A DNA stretch of 64,000 bases from Saccharina japonica (lineage: Eukaryota > Sar > Phaeophyceae > Laminariales > Laminariaceae). The notes beneath the pieces were generated by a model, which saw only the letters and a program-made list of their open reading frames with translations, did no database searches and was not told where the DNA came from. The position numbers were made by a program, and so were the translations under genes. Of the stretch, positions 36,656 through 47,700 are shown one piece after another; the first letter of the stretch is position 1, and each line of letters opens with the position of its first letter. The stretch is taken from contig MEHQ01001561.1 of NCBI GenBank assembly GCA_008828725.1, positions 1-64,000 on the forward strand. Reading direction: 5' to 3'.

Positions 36656-37576
36656 ATCCGACATGAATCAGAGTGGACCGACATTAATCAGCGACGAGTG
36701 GCCCGAAACCAAGCTAATATGTGATATAAGGGGGGAGTTGGTCGAACACAGCTAGTTGTCAGAATTGAAGGAAAGTACAGAGTGAAATCAAGTCATTACT
36801 TTATTTGGCTACTTTTCAAAATCCGTGTCCGATTTTTAGGTGATCCGCCGCATTCTTAGCCCTTCTTGAGCAGCCCGTCATAAAGGCACTGTATCCCATA
36901 CGATTATACTGCAGGTCGTGCATCGTGCATGCTGCGGGCGATACGTAGACAACAGCTAGTAGTTGTGCTGGCGGCATAGCGAACACACGCGAGACAAGCC
37001 CTGTCCACCCTCTCGATGTTCTGATGCACAGCACCGCGTGGTTGCCCTTTGTTTCTGTTACTCTAAACCACGGGAAAACATACCAGGTTACAGCAGTATG
37101 TTCCGAGGTACACGTCTGGCGGCTTACGTAGTGAAGGAATGCACACTGTCGTGTACGACATATCAAATACATAGCTTTATCTTCTTTGGTTCGGAAGCTT
37201 TCCTCGGCATATCTTGGCACCTCACAGCCACTCTCAGCCTCTAATTGCCGAAGCAGAAAGTTACTTGCCTTGCGGAGGTTCTTGGCTTTGTTTGTTTTCT
37301 CCTATTTTCGTTACTTGCTGCTTCCTGTTTCCTATGGTACCAGTTTTTACTTTGTCGGCGAGATCATGTTTCCCTTTTCTTCCGAGTACATCATACAATC
37401 CATTAGCTCGGATCTTCAAGGCATGATTTTGTCTTGAAAATTGTGTACCTGTGGTCCGCATATCGTAATTGTGGTCCGCGCTCGGAATATTCTCGCAATT
37501 TTCTCGCTAGATGCAAAAGCGGCGCAGCCGCGTTTCTCGCCCGTTTCTGGTCCGTTTTGGGTCCGGTTTGTGTCAG

Positions 37577-37605
37577 GGTTAGGGTTAGGGTTAGGGTTAG
37601 GGGTT
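37577..37605 (+). repeat. Interstitial telomere-like (TTAGGG)4 tract
   Basis: Four TTAGGG units followed by degenerate GGGTTGGG. Other tracts are at 40128-40152 and, in both orientations, inside the element at 58502-58793. Confidence 0.85.
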
Positions 37606-37744
37606 GGGTTGGGTCTACGCCCGTGCCTTGATCCCACCAGGAAGTGCTTCCTAGCTCGCAAAGCAATGCGAGAAGTGAACAGCCCGCCCCTAGGAAGATC
37701 CGAGCTAATGCATTGTATAAGGGGCTCTTTCTTCCGGTTTCGGG

Positions 37745-39025
37745 TTCCTGCGTGTACCCAGTGAGCACGACAGCGCGTGCGAGCCCGGCACTATCGCGGG
37801 TATGGGAGGGCGCTGGCCAGTAGAGGTGGGGTCAGAAGGAGCGCGGTCGCTTTTTCGTGGCTAGGCGTGGCGTCTCCATCGAGACACGAGGGGATCATGA
37901 AGGTCCTTGCTGTTGCTGCTGCTGCAATGAATCCAGTATGTCCGACATTATAATGATCGTTTTGTCTGTAATAAAAGAACATTTAAGCCAAGTTCAAGCG
38001 GTGCTTTATTTATCGAACAAACTTTATTTTTACAGAGGCATCAGCAACCTCGAGCGGGCGAACGAGAGCCACTGTGAGTACCGGGCTTCACGCGAGGTGG
38101 GCCACGGGGCTCACTGGGGCAGAGAGGCAGTAGAGCTCGACCCGGACCGAATCGATGGCGAGGTGATCGCGGGTGGGCGGGGAGCGTTTTGTTCGAGTAC
38201 GAGTACGTAATGTACGTCTTTCTCAGTTTTGTGGATTTTTGTACAACTTGATTGACGCTCGTGCTATGCTGTGCTTTCTCTTTCATACTCTCTCTCTATA
38301 TATATAAAGATCGAAGGTACTACTACTACTGCTGTTGTTGTACTACCACACATAGCAGTCACGAAAAAGGCACAATTCACACCCCTATAGCAGGCCAGCG
38401 CAGCGCCGTCCTGCGAGCCATGTTGCTGTGCTTTCTCTTCCTTTCGAACATACAGCTTTGTTGTCCTGGAGTATGGAGATCTACTGTCGTATACTTTTGC
38501 AAGTCGCCTGTACGTTCGTTTGTTCTTCTTTGTGTTTTTTGTTTTGTTTGTGGTGTACAACTGCTGTCGCGTACAGGTATGATAGTTGCTTTGCCACATA
38601 CATGCCGCATACCAGTACTCCTGCATCACAATACAGCAGTAGTAGACGGGTACTGTACGTTCAGTTGCGTACAGCAATAAGTATTTCGTTGCATTGCACC
38701 ATGAATCTCTTTGGCCTTTTCAAGTCGGTCTTTACACATAGTGGACTTCTTCTGCCCCTTTCCTTGCGCGAGCGTAGCGGGCGGCGTCAACCGCCCTCGG
38801 AGCGAAGCTTTGCTTTCTTTTAGCGATATTTTTTCGTGTTGTTCACCACTATCGTTTTTGTCCTGTATTTGCCGTCATACATATGGAGCTCTTGGCATTA
38901 TCAAGTCGCCAGTTGCAGCTACAATAATATATGCTCCTCTTTTACCCTTGTCACATTTGGTTCTATTATTCCTTCCGCGAGCGTAGCGGGCGGCGTTAGC
39001 CGCCCGCGCAGCGGAGCCCTTGTAT
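37745..39025 (+). mobile_element. Hairpin-ended repeat family, copy 1 (5'-truncated)
   Basis: It aligns with the copies at 54290, 56300 and 61345 from GTACCCAGTGAGCACGACAG onward: TATGGGAGGGCGCTGGCCAG, GTCTCCATCGAGACACGAGG, CGACCCGGACCGAATCGATG, TTGTTGTCCTGGAG. It ends in the GC-rich hairpin at 38770-38815. A second hairpin end lies at 38970-39015, so the 3' part is duplicated. No conserved protein is evident. Confidence 0.75.
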
Positions 39026-39271
39026 ATATATACATACGTAGAAAGACACGTAAAATAACCAGACACCGCATACCTACAAAAATGCAAAGTGCATAGTAGT
39101 AGGAGTGGCTGCGGTAATAACCGACAAACTTGACCCAGTCAAGCAGTCAGTCGCTGTGCTGAGTGTTCTCTCCTCGTGCGATGTGGTGGCAGGTGCCGGT
39201 CGAGGAGGAACATCCGCCGCCGAGAGAGCCTATCTGACGAGCAAAGCTCAAGCCTGATGATGGTATACTTT

Positions 39272-40243
39272 GGGCCATTCCTAACGAACAAAAAAAATCA
39301 CGATTCGTGACGTTTTGGAAATCAGATCGTGATTGGCTGACAAAATATCACGATTCGTGATGTTTCTTTCCTAACGAAAATTGGTGCTTTTTCGTCACGT
39401 TTCGTGATATTTTAAATTATAAAGAATCCGATATTTTCAAACCAACGGTATTTGAGGGTGGGGCCAACTCTCGCAGGTAGGTCACGGCCAGGCTGTGCCG
39501 GGCCGACCGCGCCCGACCCGGCCCGTGATTCAAACCATGGGCAGAGGCCCAACACGGTCTGTGATATTCAAACCTCACGCGCCGTCGGCCAGGCCAGGTC
39601 CGCGCGAGGTTCCCATCTCGCTGACATGTCGTCTGCTCTGCCTGGCCCATGAGATTTTCAGATTATTTTTGCTTTTTCTTCACGCTGTGTCTCCGCCTCC
39701 TCGAGATTTCGAGGTCACAGCATGCTCGTTACCCCGCACCCAGCAGTGTCTTTAGGCAGCCACTCGCTGTCCACAACCTGCGTACGAAGCAGGGCCTGGC
39801 ATGCCCCTATACCGGCCATCGGATACCGTTGGTGTCGGGTGGGTTACGTAGTGCCTTGATCAGGCGTATTTTGAGCAGACAAATGTCGTGAATCGTGATT
39901 TTGTTTTTTTTTAAGAAATTGTAAAAAAATTGGCGTCATGAATCGTGAGGTTTTTGTCGTGAATCACGACAAAAAAAATCACGATTCACGACAAAAACCT
40001 CACGAATCGTGATTTTTTTTGTTCGTTAGGAACAGTAGTGGACAGACCCTGTTAGTGGATCTTCCTAAGGTAGCTAATTAGGCACTCTGATTGGCCAAGC
40101 AAGCACTGACCACTGGCATAGGGTTCGGGTTAGGGTTAGGGTTAGGGTTCGATCTGAGGGTCAACATTACTACTACCAAGACAAATACCCCCATTTTAAA
40201 GATCCACTATCACCCTTTGTCCACCCCTCGTTAGGAATGGCCC
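39272..40243. mobile_element. DNA transposon with TIRs and TCACGATTCGTGA subterminal palindromes
   Basis: Ends are perfect 16-base inverted repeats (GGGCCATTCCTAACGA at 39272 and its complement ending at 40243). Just inside lie many copies of the palindrome TCACGATTCGTGA or close variants on both sides (39298-39410 and 39890-40015). A second inverted TTCGTTAGGAA sits at 40020. The core (39440-39890) has a CpG-rich piece with weak frames; no transposase is seen. A telomere-like tract is inside at 40128. Confidence 0.75.
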
Positions 40244-40395
40244 TTTGATACGTACGTACCTGCGGGTATTTTATCAGTATACAAGGGCTCCGCATGGGTG
40301 CCGGCATTCGCCGGCACCCATGCTTCGGATAGGACATATACCTGGTACATTACTGCTGTAGTTATTTGGTGCCATCCTTGCTATTTACGACAGTG

Positions 40396-40760
40396 TGATG
40401 GCGCTCGCTCGTATTTCGATACCTGACGCCCACGTGCAGAATCAAGGCAATGCCAAGGGTTGCAGGGAGAAGGGAATATTCAGTTCGCAACCTCATTTCT
40501 CAGTCTCAACAGTCAGTCTCAGAAAGGCAATCAGTCGCATTCGGTGTTCCCTGGATAGTCTCAGTCCTCAGGATAGTTTGTGAGATTTACGACAACAACA
40601 ATCTGATGGCGCTCGCTCGTGTTTTGACATCTGACACATACTACGTGCAGAATCAAGGCAATGCCAGGTGTTATTGCAGGAAGAAGGAAACGCTACTACT
40701 GCTGTAATTGCTGATACTCAGTTCGCAACATCATTCTCAGTCTCTGTCAGAAATGCACCA
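40396..40760 (+). repeat. Two-copy tandem duplication, about 210-bp unit
   Basis: Units at 40396 and 40605 share GATGGCGCTCGCTCGT, GTGCAGAATCAAGGCAATGC and CAGTTCGCAAC. They are moderately diverged. At 40286-40340 a perfect GGGTGCCGGC/GCCGGCACCC hairpin precedes it. Confidence 0.75.
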
Positions 40761-40956
40761 GTCGAGGTCCCGGTGGCGGGCTCAGTTTCAGTTTTGGCAC
40801 GTGCGGCAAAAATACTCCGTGCCGAGCAAGCGGTTCCGCATGGATATGCGAAGTCGAGGCAACGGGGGGGAAATCTCAAGTATTCTCTGACTCTCGTGTG
40901 TCTGAGCAGACTCGTATCTAGCACTGTACACTACAACAAACAGTAGTACTGCTGTA

Positions 40957-41206
40957 CAGCAGTACGTACTACACAACAGCACTCAGCAATACTATACACA
41001 CCAGCTACTCGCTACGTCGTACATACAGTACTCGTACCTGGTACTACTCTTACGTACTGCTGTTTGTTCTTGTACGTATTACAGCAGTACGTACTACACA
41101 ACAGCACTCAGCAATACTATACACACCAGCTACTCGCTACGTCGTACATACAGTACTCGTACCTGGTACTACTCTTACGTACTGCTGTTTGTTCTTGTAC
41201 GTATTA
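40957..41206 (+). repeat. 125-bp direct tandem duplication
   Basis: Two nearly identical units starting CAGCAGTACGTACTACACAA, at 40957 and 41082, contain GTACCTGGTACTACTC. Recent duplication, not coding. Confidence 0.88.
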
Positions 41207-41837
41207 CAGCCAGGCACAGCAGTAATATCTCTACGCTGAAAAATAAGCTACAGTACTAATCCACCCGAAAAAAAATCAGCCGAGTTTTCATTCATCCGTG
41301 GATCTTTGAGTTTTTAATTGAGGCGAGATATTTTGAGTTGAGACTCGCACCACAAATATCTCTCTCAGCAGCAACAGCACCACGCATATCATCCTCAGCG
41401 GCCAGTAGAGCCGAGATATCTCCTCAAGATCCACGCACTTCGAGGTCGCTGCGCTCGGCGGCGGCGCTTGACTCGAGAGTGCGCGCGGGCGGAAAGTCAC
41501 GGACGGAGGCTGAGGGGGGCGACCCTCGAGAAGAGCGGGCGAGAAAGCCAACGCGAGGCCTTCAAAGCGGGTCCCGAGTGCGAGTCCGGTCTAAAGCGAA
41601 GTCAGAGCCGAACAGGTCCAAGATCACCTGAGTGGTCAATGCTCATTTTATTTATATCTATATCTGCGTACTGCGCCTATGCGTATCTGCGTACAGCGTA
41701 TGCGCCTATGCGTATCTGCGTACAGCATATCCGAGATATTATTTTGTATTTTTGGCAGATTTTCCAGGTCGTACGTATGTTTGTTCATTGTGCGTGCGGA
41801 TCACTTTCATTGCACGTATTTTTTTTTTCGGATCACA

Positions 41838-42362
41838 CGGTCCGGGCCGTCCACCCAAAAAGCAAGTGATTTCATTTCCCAACTATCATTTCTCTGTTTT
41901 AATTTTAAGCACACCAGCGGCCAATTGTTTGTTTATCAGAAAAGGAAAGAGGAGGAGGAGGAGGAGGAGGAGGGATGGGAGGGAGGGGGGGAGGGAGGGA
42001 GGGAGGGAGGTGTCGGGAAGAAGAAAGGTGTGGCTTGGAAAGACTGCTCGTACACGGATGAAATCCGATTTAACTTGAAATTAGGCACTGCTGCGCGACA
42101 CCCGACTGCTGCTGCTCGGCTCGCGGATGCTGGCAGCCAACCCTGACTACTTCACACACAGGGCACCCCATTAGGTATGGTTTGGACCATGACGATCGCC
42201 TCCTCGAGGGCTGCCGACCTGTTGCGTGCGGTACGGGTGCAGCAGTTTTGAAAGAAATTTGGCCGTGGGGTACCCCAGACTGATTCTCATCGGACAGACA
42301 GACAGACAGACAGACAGCTTTTTTTAATCCGTTCCAGAGACCACAAGTTACACTTGTAGAAT
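41838..42362 (+). repeat. Second copy of the 2010-3360 compound repeat
   Basis: It contains GGA/GGGA-rich sequence at 41945-42015, then GATGCTGGCAGCCAACCCTG through the GACA run to ACAAGTTACACTTGT, collinear with 3113-3360. The GGGA array length differs between copies. Confidence 0.75.
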
Positions 42363-43663
42363 CATGGCGTAGCTCCCGCTAGGATTTCGCGCTGATGGGT
42401 ATATATGTATGTGTAACTGCCATCAACTGTGTGCGCTGGGCGGAAGGCAGAACAAAAAACAAACTCGCTTTCGGAAATTGTCGGTCGGACAGCGCGATCT
42501 CCGGCTTCTCCGGCTTCACCCAGTTCAAAAGTAAGGCCTTAAGGAATGCCCTATGCTTTTTAGGCGATCGTGTAAATTTGCAATTCCGTAGTTAGTATTC
42601 AATTATCCACGACTCTCCTCCAGTCTGAACGTCCGAAGTGATCACTTACTTCCGTTGCCGTACGACGTTATGGTAGTGCTCCACCGACCGATCGACAAAC
42701 TAGATCCCTCACTAACTGCGTACCACTGGTAGATACTAGGAACTCCTGTCACGGCAGCCAGGGCACCCCTCGTGCCCGGACGAGTGCGGGCCACCGCAGC
42801 AAGAGTGTGCCGGTTTCCCCCTGTGCGCACCCTACCCCACGTACCCACGGCGAAATACGGGGGGCCGAAACGCCCCATCGCGTTCCCGGTAGGGCGCACT
42901 GCAACATTTTCCACAGACTAACCCCAATTAATTGCAGACAACGACACCGACTGCACAGACAAGGTTGAAGATATCTACCGTACATGCTATACCTGATACA
43001 CTACAACACCCTACACCTACATAATTCAGTCACTTACGTCCATGTATATACTGTGCAGATAAGATTATGTCTTTTGGCAGACCTCAATCAAGCAATACTA
43101 TTAGCCAAGAATTCTAGCTCTGTCTTTGCTCTCGGCTCTTATTATGCTGCCCTTCCCGTTCACGAGGTCACAATACGCTCCGAAGATGTATTTATATCCT
43201 CGGATCCTCAACACGGTACGTCTATCGGTCAGTCCCGGCTATATTTGAGGGGGGCGGGGTGTACTTCATGTTCATGCATGGTCGAAGTCGTATCACCATA
43301 GACCCTCTCGCATCCCTACAATGCCGGGACGGAGCATGTCGGGTATTCGCCGACCAGGCAGACATTGCTAGCACCAAGGGCGAAGCGCCGTGAGGTGTGT
43401 GGCGAGTCGCATGAAGGGTGGGCTGCATCCTACTAAGAACCGCTTGTGAAGCGGACTTGCATATGGACGACAGCTTCAATGAGTTAATTTAATTTCTGGT
43501 GTGGCCACTTCCTGAGACAGCAATGGGAGCACTACGTAACTGCCTCGTGGGTGCCTTATACCATCGGGGGGGGGGGGGTCACACACTTGTACATGGGCAA
43601 CGTAAATAGCATGGATGTAAGAATGGCTACGACCACACCACCAATGTAACAAACTCTGGACAA

Positions 43664-43868
43664 AATCGATTACTTGCCCAATCTATTGGAGCCGGAAGGG
43701 GAGAATGGCTATCGATGGATGGATTGCACAAGAATCTATTGCCGTTGGCAATGGCTATCGATGGGCACCTCGTACAATCTGTTGAATCTATTTGTGGCTG
43801 ACAATGGCCATCGATGGACAGTGCACGCCTCACAATCTATTATTTGTTGTTGTCAATGACCATTGTTT
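43664..43868 (+). repeat. Decayed minisatellite, about 65-bp units
   Basis: Units carry AATCTATT and then AATGGCTATCGATGG or ATGGCCATCGATGG, about four times. From 42400 to 43650 I see no recognisable gene; a minus-strand frame at 42642-42914 is open but unassigned. Confidence 0.65.
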
Positions 43869-44580
43869 AGGGTCGTTTTTAACGACGCAAATTTAGCAAA
43901 TAAGTTGCCAAATTTCCAATTTTTGGCGAGTAGTACTTATTAAAATAGCAAAAAAACTTGAAATTTCCGTATCTCTTCGTAGGCAAGTTTTTGAAGAGTG
44001 AAATTGCTATTTCACTTGCCATTTGAGACTAATCACGCCTACGTACGCAAGACCATACAAACCACACGCCGGCGCGCTAAACCGCACGAACTGCGGCAAT
44101 GCAAGAAGATATCGAGGGGTAGATGGTGGTGCTGACAGCAGAGGATGGTGGCTGACGGTATTGAAGAAGGGGTTGATGGCTGGGGTGACGAACCGCATGT
44201 GTGCGTGGCACGGGTGCCGTCTGGGGCTGATGCTCAAGTCAATCCCAACCAAACAGTCGCCCCAGCTTCCCCAAGACAACGTACACGTGACTATGGCCGC
44301 CCTGGAGGGCTGTCCACCTCTGGGGTCTACGACATGTGCTTGGATCCTCCTCCAGACCACCCATTCCTCGACGAGGGTGTCGTCTAGCTGTCCGATCTCT
44401 GCTGCACGGGGTTTTATTCAAATATTAGGGCGTTACGTGGTTAAAATAGCAAGTTTTTTTTTCCATTTCATCGTGGTTTTCGATAGAAAATAGTTGCCAA
44501 GACTTCCCAATTTTTCATTTTTCGTTGCCAAAATAGCAAGTTTTTTGCTATTTGCTTGAGTCATTAAAAACGGCATACTC
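43866..44580. mobile_element. TIR element with an internal open, GC-richer core
   Basis: The left end (GTCGTTTTTAACGACGCAAA, then AGCAAATAAGTTGCC) is mirrored by the right end (TTGCTATTTGCTTGAG, CATTAAAAACGGC). The arms are AT-rich, while 44040-44400 is GC-richer and open on both strands (plus 44145-44387, 80 codons, with GIEEGVDGWGDEPHVCVARV; minus 44360-44007, 117 codons). This may be a captured gene piece. No transposase. Confidence 0.6.
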
Positions 44581-44717
44581 GTCCAATAATTACGCCGCGC
44601 CGTGCCCAAATGATAAAAGGCAGCAGCGGCGCTGCAATACCGGTGAGATGCGTCGAAAGCTCTTAGAAGACAATTAACAGTTACGAAATACAATACATAT
44701 TTACAGTACAGCCACAT

Positions 44718-47700
44718 TTATCCTTCCCCGAGCTCCGCCGCAATTTCCGCCTCCAAGGCAGCGTCAATACTGTCGTCACTATCATCACTATCACCGTCCA
44801 GATCATCCAGCTCGCCAAGATCGGAGAAGTCGTCGTCTGCAGCACCATAAGTGTCATCATCAACGAGAAAAACGGTACCAGGAACATTATGTGTCATGAG
44901 TGAGTACTATGGAGAATGATGCAAGGCTGAACGAAGGCTGCGAGTTGGGGCAAAGCGACTGAACGTCCTCATCGAAGCAGCATCTGCCGTGCACCCGGTG
45001 CGATGCAAAGCGAACACTAGTCAAAGCTTTGCAGAAACACGCATCTTGTGAACTCCATCAAAAACCGACATACGGGCAGTACCGGTGGGTAGCCTTAAAG
45101 GCAACCGGGGGGTGAGCGAATCGAAGGTGTGCTGTTTTATGCAGGAGGACGTGAACCGGAAAACGATAAATATGCAAATATGCAAATATGCCAGCATACT
45201 GTAGCGCGGCCAGCGTATACCAGATACATACAACCTACCGGTATCCTATACTGTATCAAGCGTTATTTTGTGCAACTGTGACTGCATGGAGGGAGGCCTA
45301 GTAAACGACTAGACGGAGCGAAACGGACGTTGGCTTCGTGGCAACACGAGAGAATGCACATACATTGCCTCCATATACTGCCTCTATATATATTTGAGAC
45401 CATCACATCATCACCACGCAACCTGAACACGAAATTTCATGTTGCGAAAACGCATTCCTGAAAAAAACAGGGCAATACTCGAAGTACACAGAAGACTCGG
45501 CAGACAGGGTTGCCACCGTACTGTTCGAATACAGTACAATAAACATAAATCCTTCTGACGAGGCTAGTTTAATTTTAAAAGTCTCAACAGCTAACACATT
45601 AATCGGTAAAAATAAGGCATATACTATGCAGCATGACATGGGCCTCACCATCTCCTGCGCTGTCCAAGTCGTGGCCTTTCTCGGCGGGTGGCTCGGACGG
45701 CGAGTTCATGCTCTGCACGTCCTCATGGGTGACCTTGTCATATTCTTCGCTGGTGGACGTTCCGGACGCGTCCTGAAACGGCGTACAGCGTGGATCACCG
45801 AATGGCGAATGGTGAGTCAGTGCATTAATTCAGTCAAAAGGAGCCGTGTCGCGTGTTACTATACATTTGTGCGCAGCCAAGGCCGCAATAGTCAGATGAG
45901 TGACGGCAGCAATATGATACAGCAGGGCACACACATGTTGGCACTGAATTAACGGGGGTGGGCCATTCACTCGTTGACCCTTCTTTATTGTTCAAGGCGG
46001 CTTGCTTTCTTTGCAACGAACTACGTATTTCAAGTTACCACACTCGTTGCGCGGAAGACGCTCCCAGATGGTCGCAAAGAGCCCATAAAGGGAATTGTCG
46101 CATCGCCCAAGAAACCAGTCGGAAAAACAAAAGAGAGGCACGAGTCCGTGGGACGAAAACCGCAACGAAGCAATACACCAACACTCGATTCCCGCAATAT
46201 AGCGATGAACAGTACTTGCGGGGTTTGGCGGTTCGTGTTTTTTTAAGTTTAAAAGGCAAGCGTGATACCTGTAGCACTAAGAAAGAAGCGACCAGAGTCA
46301 GCAGAAAAAGTCGCTGCTCTCCGTAGAAACCTCAGGCGTATCATGTTGCGTAAATAAAATAGTAACAGACAGTCGGCGCAACAGAAACCCTTGACGACAC
46401 CGATCGATGGGCTTGAAATGTTATTTAGCGTTGTACATACGATTGGAAGACTAAACATCTAACTACTGTACTATCGCGTTGACTGCAAAAGCTACGCTTG
46501 GATTGTCGCTTTTTAAACAAGGCATGTGCTGAGCTGAGACGCACATGAGGACACACCCTATTCAGAGTTGCGACGAACTTTTAACAGCAAACCAGTACAT
46601 ATTTATAGAGAGCAAGTTTCCTTTAAAAGCGGAGGAGGCTCTCAAGCTCTCCAGGAAACGCCGACGTTGGCGACATAAAGCTTCAGATGCCATGCGGTAA
46701 ACGCCGCAATCCCAGGATCCTTACCTGAAGCAAGTCTTCGCATAGTGGCTCAAGGCCCACCTCAGTCCGAAGGGCAGCAACTCGTGAAAAGTAGTGGTGC
46801 CAAAACGTTTTCTCTGGTATACGCGAGATGAGGCGGGCGTGGATCTTCGCCAAGTTTGGGTCGAGCGACAACATCTTTACAGCCACGTTAATATGTCGCT
46901 CAAGCTGAAACCCTGCGCCTGTCAAACTGGCAGCAGAATATCTAACGCCGTCTCCGTCCTCCTTGCCATGCACCCCTTCTGCTTCGGCGGTCTCCTGTGA
47001 AATAAAAATCAAAGTAAAAGTTTTAGTAGAGCGTGCAGTAAACCAAAGCAGTCGAAAAAAAACAGTTAAGCTACGGCATTGCATTGCACTTTGCATATCT
47101 CCATCAGCTGTACACTCGTCTGCCTCTCGATCTTGCGTTTTTAACATGAGAAGGTATTGAACCATCGAGATTTGGTTTGAAGAACAAGGTGCCGAGTGTT
47201 GGCTGTCTAAATACACTGTAGATGACCCACACCTACCGAACAACGTACAGCACGCCAGGCATGTACACAGCACACAGGCACCCGATACGGCACAAGCGAA
47301 TAAAATTAAATAAATTATATCGGTCGCTCTGACACGCACTATACATCCTATCTGGTAACTATTAACAGCTCTAGAGCGATACGAAGATGCTCGTGACGCA
47401 CACACGTCGGGACCTCGGACAGCCAACCTCATCGTTTTTTTTTGCATTTAACAACGCATACTTTACTATAAATGGAAGTGTGCTCACCGGCGTCGCTCCA
47501 GTTGCAGGCGGAGCTGTCGTGAAGTTTGACTCTTCTAAAGAGAGAGAAAGGACCTTCTCCATCAAGCCCTTGGAGTTCAGACATTTTCCGAAGTGAGTAA
47601 AAAACAGCGGGCGACACGCGAGGCGGGGACCAAAATATATAGTACGCGGTAAAGACTCCACTCCAGATATGATGTAACAGCGAATGAAGCAATGTCTCCT

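Noticed and set aside
37577-37605. A chromosome end
   Set aside because: Only four TTAGGG units, with unrelated sequence on both sides; an interstitial tract.
46683-47447. 254-codon minus-strand frame taken as one gene
   Set aside because: Only 46994-46725 is coding (BSD exon). The upstream part is an intron ending TTTATTTCACAG.
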